The notes: generated from the letters alone by a model not told the origin. Counted from the stretch's first letter, positions 17,854 through 29,028 are shown. The stretch: 64,000 nt of DNA from Sulfuritalea hydrogenivorans sk43H (GCF_000828635.1 NZ_AP012547.1:310001-374000), one strand, 5' to 3'. Made by a program: numbers and translations.

Positions 17854-18003
17854 CCGGTGGGCGGCGGACATATCCCACCAGGGGACGCCTGCCCGCGAAG
17901 CGGGAATCCCAGGCGCGCAAAGCACCGTCCGCCTTCCGGTGGGCGGCGGACATATCCCACCAGGGGATACCGTCCGCCTTCCGGTGGGCGGCGGACATAT
18001 AAT
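17854..18003 (+). repeat. Cluster of three GGTGGG...CCCACC hairpin repeats upstream of hemA
   Basis: The block CCGGTGGGCGGCGGACATAT occurs at 17854, 17936 and 17981. The first two continue as CCCACCAGGGGA, giving a 6-base stem GGTGGG/CCCACC (17856-17879 and 17938-17961). The third stops in the loop and runs into AATTCG, creating TATAAT at 17998-18003. A hairpin repeat of another family (17886-17915) sits between the first two. The rest of 17766-18121 holds no gene I can support. Confidence 0.75.
17886..17915 (+). repeat. Nested hairpin repeat, copy B
   Basis: Outer arms CGCCT and AGGCG, inner arms CCCGC and GCGGG around GAA. The same architecture appears as copies A (2926-2954) and C (23300-23328), with compensating changes at the fifth arm position (T-A here, A-T in A, G-C in C). 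Confidence 0.75.
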
Positions 18004-18121
18004 TCGTATCTTGGACTGGCTGCGGCGGCTGTAGCGCAGGAACCGGGCTTGTCCTTTGGGTACTATGGGTTTCTAATACTTCCTGTCGGTTGTTTTTTAG
18101 TCGTTTCAAGGGCATATCGCC

Positions 18122-19375
18122 GTGCAGTTGTTCGCTCTGGGCATCAACCATCATACGGCCCCGCTGGCAGTCCGCGAGCAGGTGGCGTTTGACCCGTTAC
18201 GCATGGGGCAGGCCTTGCACGACCTGTTGCGGGCGAAAACCGTGCGCGAGGCCGCGATCCTGTCGACCTGCAATCGCACCGAACTCTATTGCGCCGCCGA
18301 ACAGCCGCAGGCGGCGGCCGACTGGCTGGCGGAATATCACTCGCTGTCGCCGCAGAAAATCCAGCCTTACCTCTACCAGCATCCGCAGCAGGACGCCGTG
18401 CGCCACATGTTCCGCGTCGCCGCCGGGCTGGATTCGATGGTGCTGGGCGAACCGCAGATCCTCGGCCAGATGAAGCAGGCGGCACGCGCCGCGGAAGAGG
18501 CCGGGACGCTGGGCACGCTGCTGGGCAAGCTGTTCCAGCGCACCTTTGCCGTCGCCAAGGAGGTGCGTTCAACCACCGCGATCGGCGCCAATACGGTGTC
18601 GATGGCCGCCGCCGCCGTGCATCTTTCCGCGCGCATTTTCGACAGCATCGCCGCGCAGCAGGTGCTGTTCATCGGCGCCGGTGAAATGATCGAACTGTGC
18701 GCCGCCCATTTCGCCGCGCAGAAGCCGAAGCGGATCACCATCGCCAACCGCACGCTGGAGCGCGGCGCCGATCTCGCCGCGCGCTTTGGTGGCGATGCCA
18801 TGCGTCTCGACCAGCTCGGCGAGCGCCTGGCGGATTACGACATCGTGGTTTCCTGCACCGCCAGTTCGCTGCCGATCATCGGCCTCGGCATGGTCGAGCG
18901 CGCCCTGAAGGCGCGCCGGCACCGGCCGATGGTGATGGTCGATCTGGCCGTGCCGCGCGACATCGAGGCCGAAGTGACCCGGCTCGATGACGTCTTTCTC
19001 TACACCCTCGACGACCTCGGCCAGATTGTCGAATCCGGCCTCGAATCGCGCCAGGCCGCCGTGGTCGAGGCGGAGGCGATCATCACCGACCGGGTTTCGG
19101 GTTTCCTGCACTGGCTCGAATCGCGCGAAACGGTGCCGACCATCCGCGCCCTGCGCGATACGGCCGAACGCGCGCGCCGCCATGAAGTGGAGCACGCGCT
19201 GAAGCTGCTGGCGCGCGGCGACGATCCGGCCAAGGTGCTGGATGCGCTGTCGCACGGTCTCACCAACAAGTTGCTGCACGCCCCGACCCACGCCCTGAAC
19301 CAGGCCGAAGGCCGCGAGCGCGCGGAAGTCGCAGAGCTGATCTCCCGCATCTATCGCCTCAATTCCGGGGAGTAG
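18122..19375 (+). CDS. hemA: Glutamyl-tRNA reductase
   Basis: A 417-residue NADPH enzyme that converts glutamyl-tRNA to glutamate-1-semialdehyde, the entry step of heme synthesis. It starts at GTG 18122 ([19 protein letters not shown]). The catalytic Cys is Cys50 in [30 protein letters not shown] and the NADPH site [13 protein letters not shown] follow, with the dimerisation helices at the C-terminus. It heads a set with plsB, prfA and prmC. A TATAAT made by the repeat cluster lies about 120 bases upstream, but its -35 is weak. Confidence 0.97.
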   Translation: MQLFALGINHHTAPLAVREQVAFDPLRMGQALHDLLRAKTVREAAILSTCNRTELYCAAEQPQAAADWLAEYHSLSPQKIQPYLYQHPQQDAVRHMFRVAAGLDSMVLGEPQILGQMKQAARAAEEAGTLGTLLGKLFQRTFAVAKEVRSTTAIGANTVSMAAAAVHLSARIFDSIAAQQVLFIGAGEMIELCAAHFAAQKPKRITIANRTLERGADLAARFGGDAMRLDQLGERLADYDIVVSCTASSLPIIGLGMVERALKARRHRPMVMVDLAVPRDIEAEVTRLDDVFLYTLDDLGQIVESGLESRQAAVVEAEAIITDRVSGFLHWLESRETVPTIRALRDTAERARRHEVEHALKLLARGDDPAKVLDALSHGLTNKLLHAPTHALNQAEGRERAEVAELISRIYRLNSGE

Positions 19376-19420
19376 CTGCGTGGCTCCGCATCGAATGCAC
19401 GGGCGCGTGCCCGGCCGCAC

Positions 19421-21931
19421 GTGAGCAAGCTTTCAATGTTCGACTTCATGGGGCTTGCACTTGCCCTGATGCGCCGCGTCCTCTACCTTGGAACGCGGAC
19501 CCAGGTGTTTCCGGACAACCCGGAGGAACTGGAGCTGAAGCCCGACATTCCGGTCTGCTACGTCCTCGACGAACGCCACCTCTCCAACCTGCTGGTGGTC
19601 GACCACGAGTGCGGCCAGATCGGCCTGCCACGCGCCATGCATCCGATGCGGGACGAGGCCTTCAGTTCGCAGCGCTCCTTTTTCTTCCTCTCGCATAACG
19701 AACGCGGCCGCCTGGTACCCAATCCGCGCGTCAGCGCGGCGCCCATGCTCAAGGCCATGGTCAGGGCCGCCTTCGCCGATCCGCGTTTCGACGTGCAACT
19801 GGTGCCGGTAACCGTACTCTGGGGCCGCGAGCCCGGCAAGCAGGATTCGGTATTGAAGGCCCTGCTCGCGGAATCCTGGCAGCAGGTCAGCACCTTGCGC
19901 CATCTGCTGGCGATGTTGATCCACGGCCGCCACACGATGGTGCGATTCAACGCGCCGATTTCCCTGCGCGAGTTCCTCAGCGACGGCATCGACGAGCCAC
20001 ACGCGGTGCGCAAACTCGGGCGCATCCTGCGGGTGCATTTCCGGCGCCAGCGCGAAATGGCGATCGGACCCGACCTGTCGCACCGCCATACCCAGCTGCA
20101 AACCCTGCTCAACATGCCTTCGGTGCACAAGGCCATCGTCGCCGAGGCCGAAGCCAAGTCGATTTCCCTGGTGGCGGCGAAACGATCGGCCCGCGAGTTC
20201 GCGATCGAAATCGCCTCGGATTACAGCTACGCCGTGGTCAAGGCCTTTGCCCTGTTCCTGACCTGGGTCTGGAACAAGGTCTACAACGGCATCGAAGTGC
20301 ATAATTTCGAGCGCGTCACGGCGGTGGCCCCGGGGCACGGCATCGTCTATGTGCCGTGCCACAGGAGCCACGCGGACTACCTGCTGCTGTCCTACATCAT
20401 TTTCACCCGCGGCATGATGGTGCCCCACATCGCCGCCGGCTCCAACCTCAACCTGCCACTGGTGGGCTCCATCCTGCGGCGCTCCGGCGCCTTCTTCCTG
20501 CGCCGCAAGATCAAGGGCGAGCCGCTCTACGCGGCGGTGTTCCAGGAATACGTGCACCTGATGATCGACCGCGGCTTCCCGATGGAGTACTTCATCGAGG
20601 GCGGGCGCAGCCGCAGCGGACGCACGCTGGCGCCCAAGGCGGGCATCCTGGCGATGACGGTGCAAAGCTTCGTGCGCAGCCACGCCCGGCCGCTGGTCTT
20701 CGTTCCGGTCTATATCGGCTACGAGAAATTGATGGAAGGCAGCAGCTACATCGCCGAGCTGCACGGTCGGCCGAAGAAATCCGAATCGCTGGTCGGCCTG
20801 GTGCGTGCCGCGCGCGTGCTGAAGCGCAATTTCGGGCGGGTCCATGTCAATTTCGGTCCGCCGCTGGCGCTGGCCGAGTTCCTCGATGCCCATCATCCGG
20901 ACTGGCGCGACGATAGTCTCGACGCGCAGGCGCCCTGGCTGCGCGGTGCCGTGGATGCGACGGCAACAGAACTGGCGCGCCGGATAAACTCCCTCGCGGT
21001 GGTCACTCCGGTGAATCTGCTTGCGGTCACCCTGCTTTCCACCCCCAAGCACGCCGCCGATTTTCGACTGCTGCAAAAGCAGATCGGGCATGTCCAGTAC
21101 CTGCTGGCCGAATCCCCCTACCACGCCTCGATCATCACCTGCGACCAGCCCGCCGCCGAGGTGATCGACTATGTGCGCACGCTGGAACTGGTCGAATGCC
21201 ACCCCCATCCGCTGGGCGACATCGTTCGCGCCGAGGAGGGGCAGGCGGCGTTGCTGGCCTATTTCCGCAATAACGTACTGCACTTGCTGGCCCTGCCTGC
21301 GTTGCTGGCCTGCCTGGTCAGCCACAACCAGATATTGACGAGGCAGCGCGCGAAACAGGCGATCAAGGGCATCTACGGGCTGTTGCGCGCCGAACTGTTC
21401 CTGCCGTGGGACGCTGCGGAACTGGATGTCGCGATCGACCAGGCGGAAGCGGCGCTGACCCGCCGCGGCCTGATCGTGGCGGACTGCCAGTCAGAACTGT
21501 TGCGGGCTCCGCCCCCCAACAGCGAAGCCAACCCGGAACTGCGGCAACTGGGCAACATCATCCGTCCGACATTGGAGCGGCAGTTCCTCACCCTGGCCTT
21601 GCTGCAGCATCACGGCAGCGGCCGATTGACCCGCGCCGGCCTTGAAGAAGCCACCCACCTGCTGGCGCAGCGGCTGGCCATGCTCCACGAATTCAACGTC
21701 GCCGAGTTTCCGGAGAAGCTGCTGTTCGCCAACGTGATTCGCAACCTGATCGACGCCGAGATTCTGCAAACCGACGCTTCGGGCCTCCTGCAATTCGACG
21801 AACGGATCACCCGTGCCGCCGAGCAAACCGAACTGCTGCTCGCCGCGGATGTTCGCCACAGCATCCAACTGATAGCCCGCGCCGCCGCCCCGGTGCCCGA
21901 AAGCTTGTCCCATGAAGAAAAGCATTCTTGA
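19421..21931 (+). CDS. plsB: Glycerol-3-phosphate 1-O-acyltransferase PlsB
   Basis: An 836-residue membrane-associated enzyme that acylates sn-glycerol-3-phosphate, the first step of phospholipid synthesis. The acyltransferase motifs are visible: block [14 protein letters not shown] (about 311), a following FFLRRKIKG segment, and block [16 protein letters not shown] (about 391). It starts at GTG 19421. It lies between hemA and prfA, genes that are usually adjacent, and its last 20 bases overlap prfA. Confidence 0.95.
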   Translation: MSKLSMFDFMGLALALMRRVLYLGTRTQVFPDNPEELELKPDIPVCYVLDERHLSNLLVVDHECGQIGLPRAMHPMRDEAFSSQRSFFFLSHNERGRLVPNPRVSAAPMLKAMVRAAFADPRFDVQLVPVTVLWGREPGKQDSVLKALLAESWQQVSTLRHLLAMLIHGRHTMVRFNAPISLREFLSDGIDEPHAVRKLGRILRVHFRRQREMAIGPDLSHRHTQLQTLLNMPSVHKAIVAEAEAKSISLVAAKRSAREFAIEIASDYSYAVVKAFALFLTWVWNKVYNGIEVHNFERVTAVAPGHGIVYVPCHRSHADYLLLSYIIFTRGMMVPHIAAGSNLNLPLVGSILRRSGAFFLRRKIKGEPLYAAVFQEYVHLMIDRGFPMEYFIEGGRSRSGRTLAPKAGILAMTVQSFVRSHARPLVFVPVYIGYEKLMEGSSYIAELHGRPKKSESLVGLVRAARVLKRNFGRVHVNFGPPLALAEFLDAHHPDWRDDSLDAQAPWLRGAVDATATELARRINSLAVVTPVNLLAVTLLSTPKHAADFRLLQKQIGHVQYLLAESPYHASIITCDQPAAEVIDYVRTLELVECHPHPLGDIVRAEEGQAALLAYFRNNVLHLLALPALLACLVSHNQILTRQRAKQAIKGIYGLLRAELFLPWDAAELDVAIDQAEAALTRRGLIVADCQSELLRAPPPNSEANPELRQLGNIIRPTLERQFLTLALLQHHGSGRLTRAGLEEATHLLAQRLAMLHEFNVAEFPEKLLFANVIRNLIDAEILQTDASGLLQFDERITRAAEQTELLLAADVRHSIQLIARAAAPVPESLSHEEKHS

Positions 21932-22988
21932 AAAACTCCAGCGCCTGAGCGAACGCCTGGAGGAAATCGACGGCCTGCTGGGGGGCGAGCACGTCGCGCG
22001 CGACATGGACAACTATCGCAAGCTGACCCGCGAGCGCGCCGACATCACGCCGGTGGTGGAACTGTTCCATGCTTACCGTGGCGCCAGCGCCGACTTTTCA
22101 GGTGCCGCCGAGATGCTGTCCGATCCGGAGATGAAGGAACTCGCACTGGCCGAGCAGGCCTCCGCCAGCGCGGAAATGGCCCGGCTCGAAGTGGAGTTGC
22201 AGCGTGCCCTGCTGCCGAAGGACCCCAACGACGAGCGCAACCTGTTTCTGGAAATCCGCGCCGGCACCGGCGGTGACGAATCCGCGCTGTTCGCCGCCGA
22301 CTTGTTCCGCATGTACAGCCGCTATGCCGAACGCCAGCGCTGGAAGGTCGAGATCGTCTCGCGCAGCGAATCCGACCTCGGCGGCTTCCGCGAAATCATT
22401 GCCCGAATCGAGGGCAACGGCGCCTATTCCAAGCTCAAGTTCGAGTCGGGCGGCCATCGCGTGCAGCGCGTGCCGGTGACCGAGACCCAGGGCCGCATCC
22501 ACACCTCGGCGTGCACCGTGGCGGTGATGCCGGAAGCCGACGAGCTGGTGGACATCGACATCAATCCGGCCGACCTGCGCATCGACACCTTTCGCGCCTC
22601 CGGCGCCGGCGGCCAGCACATCAACAAGACCGATTCGGCGGTGCGCATCACGCACATTCCGACCGGCATCGTCGTCGAATGCCAGGACGACCGCTCGCAG
22701 CACCGCAACAAGGCACAGGCCATGTCGGTGCTGGCGGCGCGCATCAACGACGCCAAACAGCGCGAGCAGCAGCAGAAGATTGCCTCCGAGCGCAAGAGCC
22801 TGATCGGCTCGGGCGACCGTTCCGAACGCATCCGCACTTACAACTTCCCGCAGGGCCGCATCACCGACCATCGCATCAACCTGACGCTGTACAAGATCGA
22901 CTCCATCATGGACGGCGACCTCGACGAGCTGGTCGGCGCCCTCACGGCCGAGCATCAGGCCGAGCTGCTGGCGGCGCTTTCGGAATGA
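21912..22988 (+). CDS. prfA: Peptide chain release factor 1
   Basis: A 358-residue class I release factor reading UAA and UAG. The codon-recognition tripeptide is PVT in [12 protein letters not shown] (about 187), and the catalytic GGQ is in [15 protein letters not shown] (about 231-233), the glutamine methylated by PrmC. The start ATG 21912 lies inside the end of plsB, 20 bases before its stop, and the stop overlaps the prmC start by 4 bases, so coupling is tight. Confidence 0.97.
   Translation: MKKSILEKLQRLSERLEEIDGLLGGEHVARDMDNYRKLTRERADITPVVELFHAYRGASADFSGAAEMLSDPEMKELALAEQASASAEMARLEVELQRALLPKDPNDERNLFLEIRAGTGGDESALFAADLFRMYSRYAERQRWKVEIVSRSESDLGGFREIIARIEGNGAYSKLKFESGGHRVQRVPVTETQGRIHTSACTVAVMPEADELVDIDINPADLRIDTFRASGAGGQHINKTDSAVRITHIPTGIVVECQDDRSQHRNKAQAMSVLAARINDAKQREQQQKIASERKSLIGSGDRSERIRTYNFPQGRITDHRINLTLYKIDSIMDGDLDELVGALTAEHQAELLAALSE
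22073..22096 (-). repeat. 24-base dispersed repeat-like match inside prfA
   Basis: Matches the consensus with three mismatches and encodes YRGASADF. Alignment with E. coli RF1 from memory shows no added length here, so this copy may be coincidental. Confidence 0.3.
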
Positions 22989-23842
22989 CCACCGTTGCCG
23001 CAGCGCTGGCAGCGGCGCGCGCGAAGCTGCCCGCGAGCGAGGCGCGCCTGCTGCTGGGGCATGTGCTGGGAAAGCCGGCGGCCTGGCTGATCACGCACGA
23101 TGCCGACGTGCTCGATGAGGATGTGCTGCTCGGTTTTGCTTCGCTGGTGGCGCGCCGCGCCGGCGGCGAGCCGGTGGCCTATCTGGCTGGTTTCCGCGAA
23201 TTCTTCGGGCGCGAGTTCGAGGTTTCGCCGGCCGTGCTGATCCCGCGCCCGGAGACCGAGTTGCTGGTGGATGTTGTTCTCAAGTCGGGAGTCGGCGCTT
23301 GCCGGCCCGCGAAGCGGAATTCCCGGCAGACAGAGTCCGCTACGGTGACGATGCTCGATCTGGGCACGGGCAGCGGCTGTATCGCCATCACCCTGGCCCT
23401 GGAATGTCCGCAGGCACGGGTTGTCGCGGTGGACGCTTCGGCCGCGGCGCTGGCCTTGGCGCGCCGCAACGCCGAACGGCTTGGCGCGCAATTGCGCCTG
23501 CTGCAAAGCGACTGGTTCGCCGCGCTGGCCGGCGAACGCTTTGACCTGATCGTCGCCAATCCGCCCTACATCGCCGCAGGCGATCCGCATCTTGCCGCGG
23601 GCGACCTGCGCCACGAGCCGTCGACGGCGCTGTCCAGTGGTGCCGACGGGCTGGACGACATTCGCCGCATCATCGCGGCGACCCCGGCGCATCTGGCGCC
23701 CGGCGGGCAACTCTGGCTGGAGCATGGCTACGATCAGGCCGAAGCGGTGCGTGAATTGCTGAAGGCAGCGGACTTGGCCGGGATCGAACAACACCGCGAT
23801 CTCGCCGGCATCGTGCGCGTCAGCGGCGGCCGGCTGAGGTAG
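22985..23842 (+). CDS. prmC: Release factor glutamine methyltransferase
   Basis: Starts at ATG 22985 overlapping the prfA stop, for 285 residues. It methylates the GGQ glutamine of release factors with [13 protein letters not shown], the SAM loop [15 protein letters not shown] and the catalytic IVANPPYI are intact. Between the first two lies an unusual insert ([18 protein letters not shown], about residues 100-118), about 14 residues longer than E. coli PrmC at that point and encoded by a dispersed repeat. The insert keeps the frame, so the enzyme is probably active. Confidence 0.94.
   Translation: MTTVAAALAAARAKLPASEARLLLGHVLGKPAAWLITHDADVLDEDVLLGFASLVARRAGGEPVAYLAGFREFFGREFEVSPAVLIPRPETELLVDVVLKSGVGACRPAKRNSRQTESATVTMLDLGTGSGCIAITLALECPQARVVAVDASAAALALARRNAERLGAQLRLLQSDWFAALAGERFDLIVANPPYIAAGDPHLAAGDLRHEPSTALSSGADGLDDIRRIIAATPAHLAPGGQLWLEHGYDQAEAVRELLKAADLAGIEQHRDLAGIVRVSGGRLR
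23289..23350 (+). repeat. Long mosaic repeat, copy C, inserted in prmC
   Basis: Begins with GGAGTCGGCGCT, one end of the 24-base repeat. It continues with the nested hairpin 23300-23328 (outer arms TGCCG and CGGCA, inner CCGC/GCGG around GAA) and ends with GCTACGGTGA (23339-23348), close to the other end of the 24-base repeat. It therefore looks like the 24-base unit with a hairpin core in its middle. It encodes the extra residues in PrmC. Confidence 0.8.
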
Positions 23843-23949
23843 AAACCCGATACCCGACGGGTGCGGTCGCTGTATCAGCCATTGTCGCTACAATCCGACC
23901 CGCTGGCGGAAGGTTGTGGAGAACCTGCTGGGCGATACGCGAGAAGGAA

Positions 23950-24369
23950 ATGACAATGAAGTGGGACAGCAGTTTCGCCATCGGGATCGAAGAGATCGAC
24001 AATCAGCACAGGAAGATTTTCGAGCACCTGCTTGCCCTCGAAAACTCGGTCGAAAAACGCGACCCGTGGCATATCCTGCATTTCTTCCTGACAGAACTGG
24101 CGGGATACATGAAGTTCCACCTGGCTGTCGAGGACGCCCTGCTGGAAATAATCCGCTATCCCGATCGTGCGAACCATCGCGATTCGCACTCGAGGCTCAT
24201 CGAGCAGCTTGCCAGACTGGAAGATCAGTTGAAAGGCAGGGCAACGGGTGACAACCTGGTCGGCTTCTTCGAGGACTGGTTCATCCGCCATGTCCTGGCC
24301 AGCGACCGGGAGTACGCGGCCTATGTCGCCAGTGAGTTTCCGGCGCTTGCCGGAAAGCGGGCCGCATAG
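23950..24369 (+). CDS. Bacterial hemerythrin
   Basis: Starts at ATG 23950, preceded by AAGGA, for 139 residues. Iron ligands of the di-iron O2-binding site can be followed: IEEIDNQHRKIFEHL, KFHLAVEDALLE, NHRDSHSRLI and IRHVLASDREYA (H...H...E...H...H...H...D pattern). Stand-alone hemerythrins bind O2 or NO and may sense or buffer oxygen. It is alone on the plus strand between prmC and a bidirectional terminator. Confidence 0.9.
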   Translation: MTMKWDSSFAIGIEEIDNQHRKIFEHLLALENSVEKRDPWHILHFFLTELAGYMKFHLAVEDALLEIIRYPDRANHRDSHSRLIEQLARLEDQLKGRATGDNLVGFFEDWFIRHVLASDREYAAYVASEFPALAGKRAA

Positions 24370-24422
24370 GGCTTGGCCGCGGGCTGCCGCAAAGCGCCGC
24401 AACCCTGACTGACAGAAAAACC

Positions 24423-24458
24423 AAGGGCGGCCCCGAATGCCTTCGGGCCGCCCTTTTT
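24423..24458. terminator. Bidirectional rho-independent terminator
   Basis: GGGCGGCCC (24425-24433) pairs with GGGCCGCCC (24445-24453), followed by TTTTT (24454-24458). On the other strand the stem is followed closely by TTTTT (complement of 24416-24420). It serves both the hemerythrin gene and the convergent cytochrome c4 gene. Confidence 0.9.
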
Positions 24459-24471
24459 CAAGCGGGGATTC

Positions 24472-25125
24472 TCAGCGCAGGCCGGCGATATAGTCGGATA
24501 CGGCCTTGATTTCCGCGTCGGTCATCTTGATCGCAACCATGCGCATCATCTTGTTCGGGTCATTGGCGCGCGAACCTTCGCGGAAGCCCTTCAACTGGGC
24601 CTCGGTGTATTCGGCAAACTGGCCGCCAATGCGCGGATATTGCGCCGGAATGCCCGCGCCCGCCGGGCCATGGCAGGCCGCGCAGGCCGGCAGGCCCTTG
24701 GCCTGATCGCCACCGCGATACAGCTTCTGGCCCAGTTCGATGGTTTCGCGGTTCCTGGCGGCTTCGCCCTTCTGGGTCTGCGTTGCAAAATACGCCGCCA
24801 GATCACGCATCTGGCCATCGTCGTAGGCGGCGATCATGCCGTTCATGATCGCATTCACGCGCTCGGGCTGCTTGCCGTCGGCGGCCTTGAAGTTCTTCAT
24901 CTGCTTGAACAGATACTCGGTGTGCTGTCCCGCCAGCTTGGGGTTGGCAGCCAGCGGGCTGTTGCCGTCGGGTCCGTGACAGGCCACGCAAACGGTGGAA
25001 GCGACCGCCTGGCCGCGTGCGGCATCACCTTTCGGAGTTGCCTTGGGGGCGTCGGCCGCCTGGGCGCCGGATGCAGCCATCGCGCACAGCAGGGTAAGAA
25101 GGCAACTGAGCAGGGAACGCTTCAT
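24472..25125 (-). CDS. Diheme cytochrome c4
   Basis: Starts at ATG 25125 with GAGG upstream, for 217 residues; the frame open further upstream is spurious. It has a signal peptide (CLLTLLCAMAASGAQA), then two similar halves, each with one heme site, CVACHGPDG and CAACHGPAG, and later Met ligands (MIAAYDDGQM, NKMMRMVAIKM). Cytochromes c4 carry electrons in the periplasm to terminal oxidases or denitrification enzymes. Maturation depends on the Ccm system. Confidence 0.93.
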   Translation of the reverse strand: MKRSLLSCLLTLLCAMAASGAQAADAPKATPKGDAARGQAVASTVCVACHGPDGNSPLAANPKLAGQHTEYLFKQMKNFKAADGKQPERVNAIMNGMIAAYDDGQMRDLAAYFATQTQKGEAARNRETIELGQKLYRGGDQAKGLPACAACHGPAGAGIPAQYPRIGGQFAEYTEAQLKGFREGSRANDPNKMMRMVAIKMTDAEIKAVSDYIAGLR

Positions 25126-25243
25126 GGACAAAAACTCCTCGGAAACTGCAGAATTCGAAAATTGTAAACCTGATATTCTATCCCAGCTCGCCCGATTTCT
25201 CCACGTCAGCCTGTCCCGGCGGCGTATCTGTGAAGTACCTCCC

Positions 25244-25855
25244 ATGTCCCTGTTCCGCCACGCCAGCTTTGAAATTTCCGTCGCCCAGCCCAGTGGCCTG
25301 CCCTTGCCGGAAGGTGCGGAGATCGCTTTCGCGGGGCGCTCCAATTCAGGGAAATCCAGCGCCATCAATACCCTGGTAGGGCATACGCGGCTGGCCTTTG
25401 TCTCCAAGACGCCCGGCCGGACGCAACTGATCAACGTATTTCGCATGCGAAATGGCGCGGCCTTGGTCGATTTGCCAGGATATGGCTATGCCCAGGTGCC
25501 TTTGGCGGTCCGCTTGCAGTGGCAAGGCCTGCTGGAACACTACCTGACCTGCCGCTCCAATCTGGTCGGGCTGGTGCTGATCATGGATTCGCGACGCCCG
25601 CTGACCGAACTCGACTGGAAGATGATCGGCTGGTTCGGCCCTACCGGCCGGCCGATCCATTGCCTCCTGACCAAGTCGGACAAGCTGACGCGCCAGGAGC
25701 AGGCCAAGACCCTGCGCGAAACCCGCGCGGCCCTCGCCGATTTTGGCGAACAAGTGACCGTCCAGATGTTCTCCAGCCTGAAAAAAACCGGCATGGAAGA
25801 AGCGGAACAAGTGATCGGAGGCTGGCTGAATGGCGCTCCATCGCCAACAATCTGA
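25244..25855 (+). CDS. engB: Ribosome-biogenesis GTPase EngB (YsxC/YihA)
   Basis: Starts at ATG 25244 for 203 residues; the frame open upstream is a shadow of the cytochrome gene. GTPase motifs: G1 GRSNSGKSS (31-39), G2 region KTPGRTQLINVF, G3 DLPGYGYA, G4 TKSDKL. EngB is needed for large ribosomal subunit assembly. It is divergent from cytochrome c4 with about 118 bases between, an arrangement seen often in betaproteobacteria. Confidence 0.96.
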   Translation: MSLFRHASFEISVAQPSGLPLPEGAEIAFAGRSNSGKSSAINTLVGHTRLAFVSKTPGRTQLINVFRMRNGAALVDLPGYGYAQVPLAVRLQWQGLLEHYLTCRSNLVGLVLIMDSRRPLTELDWKMIGWFGPTGRPIHCLLTKSDKLTRQEQAKTLRETRAALADFGEQVTVQMFSSLKKTGMEEAEQVIGGWLNGAPSPTI

Positions 25856-25869
25856 CGCAGTCAGCCAAT

Positions 25870-25908
25870 GCAGTCACCCCCTTTTTTGAAAAGGGGGCCG
25901 GGGGGATA
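25870..25908 (-). repeat. Poly-C/poly-G hairpin repeat, copy 1
   Basis: On the minus strand it reads ATCCCCCCGGCCCCC, TTTTCAAAA, AAGGGGGTGACTG. The same arrangement is found at 49779-49817 in the ccm operon, so this is a dispersed element and not a one-off hairpin. Confidence 0.7.
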
Positions 25909-25921
25909 GCCGTTACAATTT

Positions 25922-25963
25922 GCCCGACGGGCTTTTATTTTGGCTTCGCCAAAATAAAAGCCC
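25922..25963. terminator. Palindromic bidirectional terminator between engB and the hemB-upstream RNA
   Basis: GCCC-GAC-GGGC (25922-25932) is followed by TTTTATTTT (25933-25941), a terminator for engB. The same T-tract is half of a perfect 16-base inverted repeat, GGGCTTTTATTTTGGC (25929-25944) with GCCAAAATAAAAGCCC (25948-25963). On the minus strand the copy at 25959-25951 follows another strong stem. Each strand thus has stem plus TTTTATTTT. Confidence 0.8.
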
Positions 25964-26070
25964 TCGACCAAAGGGGAGGAAGGTCGAGGGCGGAAACACC
26001 TTGAAATGTTCAAGGCACCCGCTCAGGGAGGTGAAGCGGGAGACAACGGGAAGGACAAGGTCCACCGCCA
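25933..26070 (-). ncRNA. Probable small RNA upstream of hemB
   Basis: Four hairpins lie in a row: 26053-26063 (GGAC/GTCC), 26018-26040 (CCCGCT/AGCGGG), 25999-26015 (CCTTGAA/TTCAAGG) and 25960-25991 (10-base stem GCCCTCGACC/GGTCGAGGGC). On the minus strand the last stem is followed by TTTTATTTT, a textbook terminator. TTGAAC (26108-26103), 16 bases and TATCAT (26086-26081) form a promoter. The loops of this RNA are C-rich (CACCTCCCTG, TTCCTCCCCTTT), as in RNAs that pair with ribosome sites. Read on the plus strand the loops carry GGA motifs and could be a hemB leader. A hemB RNA motif is known from betaproteobacteria (from memory), with its strand debated. Confidence 0.65.
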
Positions 26071-26101
26071 TCTGGATACTATGATAGGCCATGTACGTTA
26101 A

Positions 26102-27151
<1,050 letters not shown>

Positions 27152-27391
27152 CGCTCATGGCACCGAGCACCACCCGCGGAAGATGAAACACGCGAAAGAC
27201 GAAGTTTCAGTGAAGGCTAACGCCGGCCTCATCGGCGTTAAGCGCAGCGGCCATAACTAAAAGCGAATTTGTCGCCCGCTCCCTTCCCCCCTCACGGGGG
27301 GTTACCAGTCGGCGCGCTGCGCGCGTCCATTACCGGAGCCTTCGAACACGGTGTTTCACGTTAAGAAAAGTCGGCGCTGGCGGGACGGCGA
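27152..27391. other. Intergenic region with hairpins between hemB and slmA
   Basis: No gene is seen between the convergent hemB and slmA. It contains the stem AACGCCG/CGGCGTT (about 27219-27240, without a T-run), a TGAAACAC/GTGTTTCA pair near its ends, a CCCCCC/GGGGGG hairpin near 27287-27301, and a 24-base repeat copy that abuts the slmA stop. Confidence 0.6.
27368..27391 (+). repeat. 24-base dispersed repeat next to the slmA stop
   Basis: One mismatch to the consensus, with GG in the free positions. It ends exactly where the slmA stop codon begins. Confidence 0.8.
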
Positions 27392-27979
27392 TCAGCGCGC
27401 CAGTATCGGCCACTGCGCCGGCCAGTTGGCCAGCGGATCGTCCTTGAAGCCGCTTTTGACGAAGCGCTGCCAGCGGCCAACCGTGTAACAAACCAGCAGG
27501 TCGGCATGGGCGGAAAAATCGTGCTCGGCCGCCAGCGCGCCCTGGGCCGAGGCGACTTTCAGGCATTGCTTGAGCGTCGACTCGATGCGATCCAGCAACT
27601 GGTTGATGCGCGCCTGCAGGCGCGGGTTCTCGTGCACCAGCGCGTCGCCCACCAGCACCCGGGTCAGGCCGCGGTTCTTCTGCGCAAAGCGCAGCAGTGA
27701 GGCGACGATGGCTTCGGCCTGCTTGAGGCCGGATTCCTCGGCGGCTTCGATCTGGGTGATCACCGAGAACACGCCGCTTTCGATGAACTCGATCAGGCCT
27801 TCGTACATCTGCGCCTTGCTGGCGAAATGACGGTAAAGCGCGGCTTCCGACACCTGGAGCTGCTTGGCGAGCAGGGCCGTGGTGACTTTTTCCACCGCCG
27901 GACGCTCCAGCATTTCGGCAATGGTTTGCAGGATCAGCAGCTTCTTTTCACCAACCTTGGCGGCGCGGGCTTCGTTCAT
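27392..27979 (-). CDS. slmA: Nucleoid occlusion factor SlmA
   Basis: Starts at ATG 27979 for 195 residues. A TetR-type HTH at the N-terminus (VTTALLAKQLQVSEAALYRHF) and the following FASKAQMYEGLIEFIE are typical of SlmA, which binds DNA and blocks FtsZ assembly over the nucleoid. The C-terminal GRWQRFVKSGFKDDP is also characteristic. It lies 17 bases after argB, in the same operon. A general TetR regulator is less likely given this context, which recurs in betaproteobacteria. Confidence 0.92.
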   Translation of the reverse strand: MNEARAAKVGEKKLLILQTIAEMLERPAVEKVTTALLAKQLQVSEAALYRHFASKAQMYEGLIEFIESGVFSVITQIEAAEESGLKQAEAIVASLLRFAQKNRGLTRVLVGDALVHENPRLQARINQLLDRIESTLKQCLKVASAQGALAAEHDFSAHADLLVCYTVGRWQRFVKSGFKDDPLANWPAQWPILAR

Positions 27980-27996
27980 GGCGATTGTTCCGTCGG

Positions 27997-28917
<921 letters not shown>

Positions 28918-28995
28918 CTACCGACAGCGAAAGCAATCAGGGCAACCCGCTGGCGGCGGGTTGCCCTGATTGCAAAACACTTCGCAGCGGCTCCG

Positions 28996-29019
28996 TCGGC
29001 GTAGCGCCAGCGCCGACTC
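28996..29019 (-). repeat. 24-base dispersed repeat between hsp20 and argB
   Basis: One mismatch to the consensus. In this copy TCGGCG (28996-29001) is also self-complementary with the opposite end, so a short hairpin is possible. It lies 9 bases after the hsp20 stop. Confidence 0.85.
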
Positions 29020-29028
29020 CCGCGCTGC

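Noticed and set aside
17854-18003. CRISPR-like array upstream of hemA
   Set aside because: Only three units with uneven spacing (82 and 45 bases), each unit is mostly a hairpin, and no cas genes are present.
22511-22984. Upstream extension of the prmC frame within prfA
   Set aside because: Shadow sequence; ATG 22985 overlapping the prfA stop starts a normal PrmC N-terminus.
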